A stretch of 64,000 nucleotides of DNA from Alphaproteobacteria bacterium (GTDB lineage: Bacteria > Pseudomonadota > Alphaproteobacteria > Micropepsales > Micropepsaceae): assembly GCA_028871795.1 (NCBI GenBank), contig JAGWMG010000012.1, forward strand, positions 31,993-95,992. The letters run 5' to 3'. Both the position numbers and the translations under genes were made by a program. This document shows positions 9,033 to 17,300 of the stretch, one piece after another (the first letter of the stretch is position 1; each line of letters begins with the position of its first letter). The notes under the pieces are model-generated. The model searched no databases. It had not been told where the DNA came from and worked only from the letters and a program-made list of their open reading frames with translations.

Positions 9033-10178
9033 CTATAACCTCGCCCGCGGCATGATGCTTTCGATGAGTTCGTCGCTCCACCGCCTGTTCGCGGCGAGCG
9101 CTCGGCGCAGTGCCACGAAATCAACTTCCCGCCCGGTCTCCCGCGTGCCTTCGTTGAAGGCGCGAAAACCTGCGCGCGCTTCCGTCATCATGTTGAGGGC
9201 CAACCAGTCGCGCGAATTTTCCTTGTTGGCGTTCCATGCGGCAAGCTTCGGCTTGCGCAGCTCCTCTACGGTCTTGGTCGTACAATCCGGGAAAGTGTAG
9301 AGCAGCTTGGTGCACAGTGTTTCGACCTTCTCGTCGAGCAGGCTGAGATCGACGGTGCCGCGCTTCAACAGCGCCTGACCTTCGGCGGCGGCCGCGCCGG
9401 TCTTTGGCTCGCCGTGGATGATGCGCCCACATTCATCGAGGTAACGATCGGTCCAAACCAGCGGATTGGCTACATAGCTGCCGTCAACTTTGAGCGCCGG
9501 CACGACGTCGCAGATGACGCCGAGACGATAGGCCTTGTGCGCCGAGAACGGCTCGCAGAGCAGGCCCGAGACCATCGCCTGTTCGCAGCCGATCATGGTG
9601 GGCAGGAAGTCGGTCGCGCCGCCGATCGGGGCCGAACCGTGCTTGGGCCCGGCCTGGCCAAAGCGAGCGAGGTCCTGCGCAATCGAGAAGTCGCAGGCCA
9701 TGCCGATTTCCTGACCGCCACCGACGCGCATGCCATTCACACGACAAATGACGGGTTTGTCACAGCCCAGGATGGCCGAGACCATGTCGTTGAAGAGCCG
9801 CATATACCCCCGGTATTCCTGGGGATTGCCGGCATAGTACTCGGCGTACTCTTTGGTATTGCCGCCGGTGCAAAATGCCTTATCGCCGGTTCCGGTAAAA
9901 ACGACGGCGACGACATCGCGGGCGGCGCTTGCCTCGCGAAACGCGAAGATCACACTCTTGACCATCTCGGTTGTGTAAGAATTGAACTGGGCCGGGTTAT
10001 CGAGCGTGATCCACGCATTGTAGAGGCCCGCGACGGACTTGCCGTCTTCGCCTTTGGCCGGCCGCTTTTCGTAGCGCACGCCCTTGTTGGCGGTAAGCCA
10101 AACTTGTGCCGGGACCAGAGTATGATCCTTCGCAATCTGTTCGGCAGTGGTGACGCTATCGGCGGATTCCACGCTCAT
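9033..10178 (-). CDS. oah: 6-oxocyclohex-1-ene-1-carbonyl-CoA hydrolase (ring opening)
   Basis: 381 residues, longer than ordinary crotonases, as is usual for Oah/BamA. The crotonase core is visible (AFCTGGNTKEYAEYYAGNP, VICRVNGMRVGGGQEIGMACDF). The GNTKEYAEYY segment is characteristic of ring-opening hydrolases. The enzyme adds water and hydrolyses the C-C bond of 6-oxocyclohex-1-ene-1-carbonyl-CoA, giving 3-hydroxypimeloyl-CoA. It is the diagnostic gene of anaerobic aromatic degradation. It lies 11 bases after had. Confidence 0.95.
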   Translation of the reverse strand: MSVESADSVTTAEQIAKDHTLVPAQVWLTANKGVRYEKRPAKGEDGKSVAGLYNAWITLDNPAQFNSYTTEMVKSVIFAFREASAARDVVAVVFTGTGDKAFCTGGNTKEYAEYYAGNPQEYRGYMRLFNDMVSAILGCDKPVICRVNGMRVGGGQEIGMACDFSIAQDLARFGQAGPKHGSAPIGGATDFLPTMIGCEQAMVSGLLCEPFSAHKAYRLGVICDVVPALKVDGSYVANPLVWTDRYLDECGRIIHGEPKTGAAAAEGQALLKRGTVDLSLLDEKVETLCTKLLYTFPDCTTKTVEELRKPKLAAWNANKENSRDWLALNMMTEARAGFRAFNEGTRETGREVDFVALRRALAANRRWSDELIESIMPRARL

Positions 10179-10189
10179 AATCGCGCTCC

Positions 10190-11263
10190 TTAGCTAGTGG
10201 GGACAAGCACGGCGCGGCGCTTGAGGGTCCCAACATGGGCCGCCTCGAACACCTGGTTGATCTCGCTGAGTGGATGCTTTTCGACGAACGGAGCGATTTT
10301 GACTCGGCCGGTCAACACGAGCTCCATGGCCTCAGGATAGAGATCGGGCGGACATCCCCAATTTCCGATCGCCCGCGCGTGAAATGCCATCAAGTTCGAG
10401 AGCCTTATCTCGACCTTATCCATGGTGAATCCGACGACGGCGAGGGTCGCGCCATGATTGAGCAGAGCGAATGCCGTCTCCTGGCCGGCGCGGGTGCCTG
10501 AACATTCGAAAATAACCCATTCGCGCTGACGCAGACCATGTTCCTTGGCGAATGTCTGGATCGCAGTTTTAATTTCGCGCGAAGTCATTTGCTTGCAATT
10601 CAGGGTGAGCGCGACGCCATGTCCGGTAAGGGCGGCGAGTTTTTCTTCGTTCATGTCAATCGCGATAACGGTGGCTCCCAAAGCCGCCGCGATCTGGACG
10701 GCATATCCGCCGACGCCGCCAACCCCGTTGACGACAACGAGATCTCCATTCGTGACACCGGCCTGCACGACCGCCTGATAGGGTGTGGTCACTGCATCGG
10801 CGATCACCGAAAGGTCGGCCAGTTCGATCCCGGTTGCCGCCAGCCGGTCCTCATGGACAACACACAGTCCGCGCGCCGGCACGATGATGTGAGTGGCAAA
10901 ACCACCATGAATATCGTTGCCTGGCATCTTCTGGTTTGGGCAGATCGTCGCCTTGCCACGCCGGCAGGCATCGCATCGGCCACACGGGATCACTGCAGGA
11001 ATAATGATTGCGCGGTCGAGGTACTCGAGAACATCCGTGCCGGTTTCAACGACGTGACCGCTGATTTCATGCCCGAGCGTCAGCGGCAGTTCATGCTTGG
11101 TGCGCACACCATCGTAATAATAGCCAAGATCGGTGTGGCAGACCCCGCAGCCGGCGATTTTGACCAGGACCTCATCGGCTCCCAGGATACCGATGTCAAA
11201 TTCCACCGGGACAAATGGCTTGCCTGGACCCGTCATCATCCAGCGAACTGGTTTAACGCCCAT
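10190..11263 (-). CDS. had: 6-hydroxycyclohex-1-ene-1-carbonyl-CoA dehydrogenase
   Basis: 357 residues from the ATG at 11263, preceded by GGAGG; a longer frame to 11332 lacks a site. It is a zinc-dependent medium-chain alcohol dehydrogenase: catalytic zinc ligand region [23 protein letters not shown], the structural zinc loop [15 protein letters not shown], and the NAD fold [15 protein letters not shown]. First gene of the leftward benzoyl-CoA operon. Together with dch and oah it defines the Thauera-type rather than the Rhodopseudomonas-type branch, although the regulators resemble the latter. Confidence 0.93.
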   Translation of the reverse strand: MGVKPVRWMMTGPGKPFVPVEFDIGILGADEVLVKIAGCGVCHTDLGYYYDGVRTKHELPLTLGHEISGHVVETGTDVLEYLDRAIIIPAVIPCGRCDACRRGKATICPNQKMPGNDIHGGFATHIIVPARGLCVVHEDRLAATGIELADLSVIADAVTTPYQAVVQAGVTNGDLVVVNGVGGVGGYAVQIAAALGATVIAIDMNEEKLAALTGHGVALTLNCKQMTSREIKTAIQTFAKEHGLRQREWVIFECSGTRAGQETAFALLNHGATLAVVGFTMDKVEIRLSNLMAFHARAIGNWGCPPDLYPEAMELVLTGRVKIAPFVEKHPLSEINQVFEAAHVGTLKRRAVLVPTS

Positions 11264-11359
11264 CAGTCTGCCCTCCAATTCGACGCGTAAGCCCCTCGCC
11301 GGACCTGCCCGCAGCCTCACTTCTTTTCGCATTCTTTAATCGCGGACCGTGGGAATACC

Positions 11360-11373
11360 TTGATCAAAGTCAA
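11360..11373. promoter_or_regulatory. FNR/AadR/FixK-type binding site
   Basis: TTGATCAAAGTCAA differs from the consensus TTGAT-N4-ATCAA at one base. It lies in the 197-bp divergent promoter between had and korA, 97 bases from the had start and 88 bases from the korA start. Anaerobic aromatic genes are activated by FNR-family proteins (AadR in R. palustris), so the placement makes biological sense. Confidence 0.65.
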
Positions 11374-11389
11374 AGAACGCTGCAAAATG

Positions 11390-11409
11390 GTATTCTAGTA
11401 CCTAATTAC
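11390..11409 (+). promoter_or_regulatory. Candidate BadM operator in the had/kor promoter
   Basis: GTATTCTAGTACCTAATTAC contains a GGTA-N6-TACC inverted repeat (from 11389) and shares the GTA-N6-TAC-Y-TAATTAC layout with the site upstream of badL. It lies between the FNR-type box and korA, a place where a bound repressor could block transcription. Confidence 0.4.
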
Positions 11410-11460
11410 ATATTATAGTTGTGAGCCCGTCAAGCGGGCTGCGATCAGGGGATAGTGACA

Positions 11461-13179
11461 ATGGGAGCTTTGCCGAGCATCTCGATTGCCATCGTCGGCA
11501 GCGGCGGCGCCGGCGCTCTGACCGCGGCGGACGCCCTGCTTGAGGCGGCCGGCGCCGCCGGCTGGCATGGGCTCTTCACCCGCACCATGGGTCCGCAGAT
11601 CCGCGGCGGTGAAGCGGCCGGTCTGCTTCGCCTGGCCATCCATCCGGTCGAATGCCTCCCGGACCATTTCGACCTTCTCATCGGCATCGACTGGCTGAAC
11701 GCCCACCGTTTCGGCGCGGAAATCAAGCTCGGACCGCAGACCCTGGTGATCAGCGATCCCGGCAGCGGCGAGCCGCCGCCGATCGTGACGCAATCCGCTG
11801 CGCGCGTCGTGGAAATTCCGATGAAGGAGATGGCCAAGGCCGTTCTCGACGGGCGCGCCAACATGATCGCGCTCGGTATCGCCGGCCGCCTACTCGGCTT
11901 CACCACCGAGCAGGTGTTCGCGCCGATCGAGAAGCGTCTTGCCCACAAGGGCGCAACCGCCATCGAGGCCAGCCGGGCGGGAATCCTGGTCGGGTTTGGC
12001 GCGGCGGCAGGCATCGATTTCGACCGGCACCTCGCCGCGCCCACGCCGAACTCCGCCCGCCGCTGGCTGCTGTCGGGCAACGAGGCGACTGCCCTCGGTG
12101 CCATCCGCGGCGGTATCCGCTTCGCCGCCGCCTATCCGATCACGCCGGCGACGGAAATCCTCGAATGGCTGGCGCCGAACCTCGTCAAGGTCGGCGGCAC
12201 GCTGCTGCAAGCCGAGGACGAACTCGCCGCCATCAACATGATTATCGGCTCATCATTCGGCGGCACGCCGGCCTTGACCGCGACCTCCGGGCCGGGGCTT
12301 TCGCTGATGATCGAAGCGCTCGGGCTTGCTACCGCGGCGGAAATCCCGGTCGTGGTGGTGGACGTGATGCGCGGCGGCCCATCGACCGGCATTCCCACCA
12401 AATCCGAACAGGGCGATCTGAACATCGCCATCTACGGCTTGCACGGCGACGCGCCGCATCTGGTGCTGGCGCCGCAATCGGTCGGCGACTGCCTATTCAC
12501 GACCCAATGGGCGACCTATCTTGCAGAAGTGCTGCAAGCCCCGGCCATCATCCTGTCGGACCAGTTCATGGGACAATCGCGCGCGGCCATCGAGCGGCCG
12601 GCGGACGTCGCTTTCATCGGCGCGCGCACGCTCGCCGCCGACATTGCCGGCGCCTATAAGCGTTACGCCATGGCGGTTAACGGCGTGTCGCCGATGGCTA
12701 TTCCGGGAACCAGCGGCGGCCAATATACCGCCGACGGCCTCACCCATTCCGAGCGCGGCACACCGACCAGCGGCGCGGCCGATCATTCGGCTCAGCTCGA
12801 CAAGCGGCGGGACAAGCTCGAACATTTCAACTTCGGCGACCATTGGGCAAGCGTCGAAGGCAATGGCAATCTCGCGGTCATAACCTGGGGCTCGCTTACC
12901 GGCGCCGCGCGCGAAGCGGCCGGACGCGCCGTCGCCGATGGCATCGATGCCCGCGTCGTTGCGCCGCGCCTTCTGTCGCCGGTCCGGCCGGAACAGATGA
13001 CAGCCGCTCTCGAGGGCGTCAAACGCATCCTGGTCGTCGAACAGACGCACGGTGGCCAGTTCCACAAGTACCTGCGGGCGCACTACGACCTGCCCGCGCC
13101 GGTTCGCGTGTTCCACCGGCCGGGGCCTCTGCCGATCACGGCCGGCGAGATCCATCGTGCGATCATGGGATGGAAATAG
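11461..13179 (+). CDS. korA: 2-oxoglutarate:ferredoxin oxidoreductase, fused gamma-alpha subunit
   Basis: 572 residues from the ATG at 11461, preceded by an AGGGGA ribosome site; an in-frame GTG at 11455 is an alternative. The N-terminal part (about 1-190) is the gamma domain (VGSGGAGALTAADALLEAA, MGPQIRGGEAA). From about residue 200 it is the alpha, pyrimidine-binding domain (GAIRGGIRFAAAYPITPATE), followed by the C-terminal alpha domain II. The gamma-alpha fusion is typical of KorA in Thauera and Magnetospirillum. There KorAB oxidises 2-oxoglutarate and reduces the ferredoxin that powers benzoyl-CoA reductase. It is divergent from the bcr operon and shares its promoter region. Confidence 0.9.
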   Translation: MGALPSISIAIVGSGGAGALTAADALLEAAGAAGWHGLFTRTMGPQIRGGEAAGLLRLAIHPVECLPDHFDLLIGIDWLNAHRFGAEIKLGPQTLVISDPGSGEPPPIVTQSAARVVEIPMKEMAKAVLDGRANMIALGIAGRLLGFTTEQVFAPIEKRLAHKGATAIEASRAGILVGFGAAAGIDFDRHLAAPTPNSARRWLLSGNEATALGAIRGGIRFAAAYPITPATEILEWLAPNLVKVGGTLLQAEDELAAINMIIGSSFGGTPALTATSGPGLSLMIEALGLATAAEIPVVVVDVMRGGPSTGIPTKSEQGDLNIAIYGLHGDAPHLVLAPQSVGDCLFTTQWATYLAEVLQAPAIILSDQFMGQSRAAIERPADVAFIGARTLAADIAGAYKRYAMAVNGVSPMAIPGTSGGQYTADGLTHSERGTPTSGAADHSAQLDKRRDKLEHFNFGDHWASVEGNGNLAVITWGSLTGAAREAAGRAVADGIDARVVAPRLLSPVRPEQMTAALEGVKRILVVEQTHGGQFHKYLRAHYDLPAPVRVFHRPGPLPITAGEIHRAIMGWK

Positions 13180-13181
13180 CC

Positions 13182-14018
13182 ATGTCGAGCGTCAATAAGC
13201 GCCTGGCCGCCAAGCCGGCGGATTACAAATCCGGCGAGAAGCCGATCTGGTGTCCCGGTTGCGGCGACCATCACGTGCTGATGTCGTTCACCCGCGCGTT
13301 CGCGCAACTGGGCCTGCCCTCCGAGCAGATCGCCGTTATCTCCGGCATCGGCTGCTCGTCGCGCATCCCCGCCTACACGAATTGCTATGGTTTTCACGGC
13401 GTGCATGGCCGCTCACTCGCCCTCGCCGCCGGCCTGAAAGTGACACGGCCAGACCTCACGGTGGTTGTCGCCAGCGGTGACGGCGACGGCTACTCGATCG
13501 GCGGCAACCACTTCCTGCACGCTTGCCGCCGAAACATCGACATGACCTATGTGGTGATGGACAATCACATCTACGGCATGACAAAGGGACAGCCCTCACC
13601 GACGACGGAACCGGAGTTCGACACCGCGCTGTCGCCCGGCGGCACCCGTGTGCGGCCGTTCCATCCGCTGGTCATCGCGCTCGCCTCTGGGGCGAACTTC
13701 ATCGCCCGCTGCTTCTCCGGCCAACCGAACGAAACCGCTGAAGTGCTGGTGGAGGCGATCCGGCACCCGGGATTCTCGTTTGTCGAAATTCTCAGCCCCT
13801 GCGTGACCTTTCGCCCCGACGAAAAGGCGTGGAAAGACTTGGTGCGCCCGGCCCCGGTCGCCCCGACCAACGATCAGGGCAAAGCGGCGCGCCGGCTTAT
13901 GACCGACGACGGTTTCAACGTCGGAATTCTATACCGCGGCAATCGCACGCCGTTTCAAGCCATGGTCGGCACATGCAACACTGACTTATTGGAGTTGGAG
14001 AAAGACTTCGAGTTATGA
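13182..14018 (+). CDS. korB: 2-oxoglutarate:ferredoxin oxidoreductase, beta subunit
   Basis: 278 residues, starting 2 bases after korA. It has the Fe-S motif WCPGCGDHH at residues 23-31, GIGCSSRIP, and the thiamine-diphosphate/Mg motif GDGDGYSIGGNH followed by the family stretch NHIYGMTKGQPSPT. The two genes form a complete two-subunit enzyme of the 2-oxoacid:ferredoxin type with no separate delta ferredoxin subunit, consistent with use of the separate ferredoxin at 3322-3567. Substrate 2-oxoglutarate is inferred from the Thauera precedent. Confidence 0.9.
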   Translation: MSSVNKRLAAKPADYKSGEKPIWCPGCGDHHVLMSFTRAFAQLGLPSEQIAVISGIGCSSRIPAYTNCYGFHGVHGRSLALAAGLKVTRPDLTVVVASGDGDGYSIGGNHFLHACRRNIDMTYVVMDNHIYGMTKGQPSPTTEPEFDTALSPGGTRVRPFHPLVIALASGANFIARCFSGQPNETAEVLVEAIRHPGFSFVEILSPCVTFRPDEKAWKDLVRPAPVAPTNDQGKAARRLMTDDGFNVGILYRGNRTPFQAMVGTCNTDLLELEKDFEL

Positions 14019-14186
14019 GCAAGGCACCGGGCATTCCAAAGGTCTCCAGCCCTTACTGTGTCTGTCAACTTAGGCTTGAGCGACCTGCACGATCGTTGTA
14101 TGCGCTGCCTCGCGCCGTGTCCGGAAAAATTCAACCCGACCTGCTCCGCGATCAAGCAAGCAGGGCCAACGAAGCGGAGTTTGACG

Positions 14187-15395
14187 GTGAGCTTTGATCG
14201 TGTGGAAATCCCTTACGGCGCATACTGGTCCACGCCGTTTGTGCGATGGCAAGGCGCATTTCAGCATCTGCATGCGATGCGCTTTGCCGCGCATGTTGCC
14301 AAGGCCGAGCTCGCCAAGCGGAACATTTCGCCCCAGGTGTTTGATTTCGGCGTGTTTGGAATGACCGTCGTTCAGTTTCAATCCTTCTATGGGGCGCCAT
14401 GGCCGCTCTATGAGATTGGTGCGACCAGAATCTCCGGCCCCATGTTGAGCCAGGTTTGTGCAACCGGCGTGCGGGCGCTCATCGCGGGCGCAAGCGAGAT
14501 CCAGACCGGCCTGGCGACTGTCGCGCTGACGATCACCGCCGACCGCTGCTCCAATGGACCGCACATCTATTTTCCGGCACCCCGCGGCCCCGGTGGCACC
14601 GGGACGACGGAAGACCAGGTGTTGTATAACTTCTCGCACGATCCGATTGGCGGTCACGCCATGGGCGACACGGCCGAGAACGTGGCGATCAAGTATGGGA
14701 TCACCACCGAGCAGCAACACGCCGTCGTTCTGCGCCGGTATGAGCAGTATCAGGATGCCGTAGCCAACGGCCGCAAGTTTCAAAAGCGCTACATGACCCT
14801 GCCATTTCCGGTGCCCAAGCCGAATTTCCGGGGCGAAGACACGGCCATCGAAGGCGATGAAGGCATCACCGCATCTACGGCTGAAGGTTTGGCGAAGCTC
14901 AAGCCGATAAAGGAAGGGGGCACCCTCACTTTCGGCGGGCAAACCCACCCGGCGGACGGCAATGCGGGCATTGTTCTAGCGCTGCCCGAAAAGGCCGCAG
15001 AGCTAAGCCAAAACCCCAACATTCGTATTCGCATCCGCGCCTTTGGTCAGGGACGCGCCGAGGTCGCTTTCATGCCGGAGGCCCCGATTTTCGCCTCGAA
15101 GGCCGCCCTGGACCGCGCTGGAGTCTCGATCAAGGACATCGCCGCCATCAAATCGCACAACCCTTTCGCCGTGAACGATATCGCCTTCGCCCAGGCGACC
15201 GGTGCCGATTTGAACTCGATGAACAACTTTGGCTGCTCGCTGATCTGGGGACACCCGCAAGGCCCCACAGGATCGCGCGGCATCATAGAACTGATCGAGG
15301 AATTGGTTCTCCGGGGCGGGGGCCTGGGTCTGTTCCAAGGCTGCGCGGCAGGCGATTCGTCGCTTGCGACGGTGATCGAGGTTTCGGATCGCTAA
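14187..15395 (+). CDS. Thiolase family acyl-CoA acetyltransferase
   Basis: 402 residues from the GTG at 14187, with GGAG seven bases upstream; a frame open from 14058 has an N-terminus unlike thiolases. Nucleophile Cys is in SQVCATGVRAL, the His-Asn region is KSHNPFAVNDIAFA, the conserved loop is WGHPQGPTGSRG and the second catalytic Cys is in QGCAAGDSS. It follows korAB after a 168-base gap. The likely role is thiolytic cleavage of 3-oxopimeloyl-CoA to glutaryl-CoA and acetyl-CoA after ring opening; this is inferred from the neighbours. Confidence 0.85.
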   Translation: MSFDRVEIPYGAYWSTPFVRWQGAFQHLHAMRFAAHVAKAELAKRNISPQVFDFGVFGMTVVQFQSFYGAPWPLYEIGATRISGPMLSQVCATGVRALIAGASEIQTGLATVALTITADRCSNGPHIYFPAPRGPGGTGTTEDQVLYNFSHDPIGGHAMGDTAENVAIKYGITTEQQHAVVLRRYEQYQDAVANGRKFQKRYMTLPFPVPKPNFRGEDTAIEGDEGITASTAEGLAKLKPIKEGGTLTFGGQTHPADGNAGIVLALPEKAAELSQNPNIRIRIRAFGQGRAEVAFMPEAPIFASKAALDRAGVSIKDIAAIKSHNPFAVNDIAFAQATGADLNSMNNFGCSLIWGHPQGPTGSRGIIELIEELVLRGGGLGLFQGCAAGDSSLATVIEVSDR

Positions 15396-15528
15396 AATCG
15401 GCGGACGCGCTCCAAAGGGGCAAAGATTCCGAGATGCCGCCAACACGGCTTTTCCGATAACGCCTGTGCGGCTATCCTGCCCGGCCGATGGGCCCCGTCG
15501 CATGGGGTTCACGTGAGCGGGGGAGAAC

Positions 15529-16680
15529 ATGAACAGGCGGGCGATCATCATCGCCTCTTTGATCGGCGTCGCAGTTGCAGTCGCGCTCGGTTACGGGTTC
15601 TGGCGCTATGCGAATGCCCCGCTCAAGGGCATTCAACCGGTCGATGCGCACGTCGCCGCTTTCGATGCGATCGGAATGGATGCCGGCCGTGGAAACTTCG
15701 TTGCCATCCAGCCTTGGATGATGCCGGGCGATTATGCCAATACCGAAACCCTTTTCGCCAAGCTCGATGGCTACTTTGCCGCCGCAAAGACGAAAGGCTG
15801 GCTGAACGCCAAGACCATCGTGGTCCTGCCCGAATATATCGGCACTTGGCTGGCCGCGGCGGACGAAGGCGCAAGCGCCTATCGCGGCAAGCATGTCGGC
15901 CCGGCGATGGCCGCGCTGGCGCTGTCGCATCCCTTGTCGTTCCTGCACTGGTATTTTTCGGCGCCTGCCGTCTCCGACAAGGCGGAATGGGCGCTGTTCA
16001 CGCTCAAATCCGAATCCATGGCGCGGGATTATCAAAGCATCTTCGGCAGACTGGCGAAGAAATATGGCGTGACGCTGGTGGCCGGTTCCATTGTGCTGCC
16101 GGAGCCGCATATCGCGAACGGGCGCATCGCGGTCCGTCCCGGCGGCAGGCTCTATAACGTCTCCGCCCTGTTCGCAGCGGACGGAAAGGTCGTGACGCCG
16201 CTGGTTGTCAAAGCCTATCCCATCGCCGAGGAACAGGAGTTCCTCGCGGCAGGGCGCGTGGAGGACATTCCCGTTTTCGACACGCCGACCGGGCGGCTGG
16301 CCGTGTTGATTTGCGCTGATTCCTGGTATCCGCTTTCCTACCGGCGCATCGCCGAAGAACATGCGCAGCTCCTCGCCATTCCATCCTATTCGACGGTCGA
16401 CAATTCCTGGGCCGCGCCCTGGCCGGGCTACGACGGTGCGCCCGCGCCTGCCGATGTCGACCGCCGCGACATCAAAACGATCACGCTTGGCGAGGCCTGG
16501 CTGAAATACAGCATGGGCGGGCGGGCCGCTGCGGCGGGGATCGAAGCGGGCGTGAACGTCTTTCTGCGCGGGAAATTCTGGGATCTGGGCACGGACGGCG
16601 ATACGATTTCCTTCCGGGGCGGCAACGCCTCGCGCGTGCCCGAGCGGCACGGCGCCGTACTCCTCAATCAATGGTTATGA
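15529..16680 (+). CDS. Membrane-anchored nitrilase-superfamily amidohydrolase
   Basis: 383 residues. The N-terminus has a hydrophobic segment (residues 5-24), either an uncleaved anchor or a signal peptide, so the catalytic domain would face the periplasm. The carbon-nitrogen hydrolase triad is visible: Glu in VLPEYIG, Lys in VVKAYPIAEEQEF and Cys in LICADSWYP. The substrate cannot be read from the sequence. It is the first gene of a three-gene rightward operon with a Tat-exported small subunit and a GMC flavin oxidoreductase. Confidence 0.85.
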   Translation: MNRRAIIIASLIGVAVAVALGYGFWRYANAPLKGIQPVDAHVAAFDAIGMDAGRGNFVAIQPWMMPGDYANTETLFAKLDGYFAAAKTKGWLNAKTIVVLPEYIGTWLAAADEGASAYRGKHVGPAMAALALSHPLSFLHWYFSAPAVSDKAEWALFTLKSESMARDYQSIFGRLAKKYGVTLVAGSIVLPEPHIANGRIAVRPGGRLYNVSALFAADGKVVTPLVVKAYPIAEEQEFLAAGRVEDIPVFDTPTGRLAVLICADSWYPLSYRRIAEEHAQLLAIPSYSTVDNSWAAPWPGYDGAPAPADVDRRDIKTITLGEAWLKYSMGGRAAAAGIEAGVNVFLRGKFWDLGTDGDTISFRGGNASRVPERHGAVLLNQWL

Positions 16681-16694
16681 ACTGGGGGCGAACG

Positions 16695-17297
16695 ATGATC
16701 GGGAACGGCGTGTCGCGTCGCGGTTTTCTGGGCGCCGGTGCTGTGGGGACAACGGCGCTGGTTACCGCCGGAAGCTGGTTCTGGTGGGACGGCGGCGACG
16801 CGACCTATCGCGCTATGATCGGCGGTGCCGTGCCCGCAGTGCTGAACGTGAAGGAACTGGCGATTTTGGGCGCGTTGGCCGAGACGGTGATCGCGGTAGC
16901 ACCTGGCGCGCCCACGGCCGGAGAAGCCGAAACCGCGCGGCGCATCGACCGCGAACTCGTCTTTCACAAGGGCAGCAAACTCGTTTCCGACGTGAAGGCA
17001 TCGCTGATAATGCTGGAGCATCTGCCTGCCCTTGATTTTCTGGGCACGCGATTCACCGCGCTTGACGCCGCCGACAAAACCCACTTCCTCAGGAATTGCG
17101 AAACCTCGTCCTGGTCCGCGCGCGTACAAGCTTTTACCGGGCTCAAATTCCTGATCCTGTTCTTCTACTACGCCGACAGCCGCACCTGGCGTTCGGTCGG
17201 CTATGGCGGCCCGCAGGTGGCGGGAAAATTCTTCGAGGGCGGCAACACCATCGCCAATCTTCCGCCCGTCGCGGGCGCGCAGGCGCGGGGAGCCTGA
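16695..17297 (+). CDS. Tat-exported gluconate 2-dehydrogenase subunit 3-like protein
   Basis: 200 residues from the ATG at 16695, which has GGGGG seven bases upstream; an ATG at 16671 inside the previous gene is an alternative. The N-terminus has a twin-arginine signal (VSRRGFLGAGAVG) and a hydrophobic stretch. The rest resembles the small subunit 3 of membrane-bound flavin dehydrogenases (gluconate 2-dehydrogenase type), which carries its cofactor-containing partner out through the Tat system. The partner is the GMC oxidoreductase starting 3 bases downstream. Confidence 0.7.
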   Translation: MIGNGVSRRGFLGAGAVGTTALVTAGSWFWWDGGDATYRAMIGGAVPAVLNVKELAILGALAETVIAVAPGAPTAGEAETARRIDRELVFHKGSKLVSDVKASLIMLEHLPALDFLGTRFTALDAADKTHFLRNCETSSWSARVQAFTGLKFLILFFYYADSRTWRSVGYGGPQVAGKFFEGGNTIANLPPVAGAQARGA

Positions 17298-17300
17298 ACC

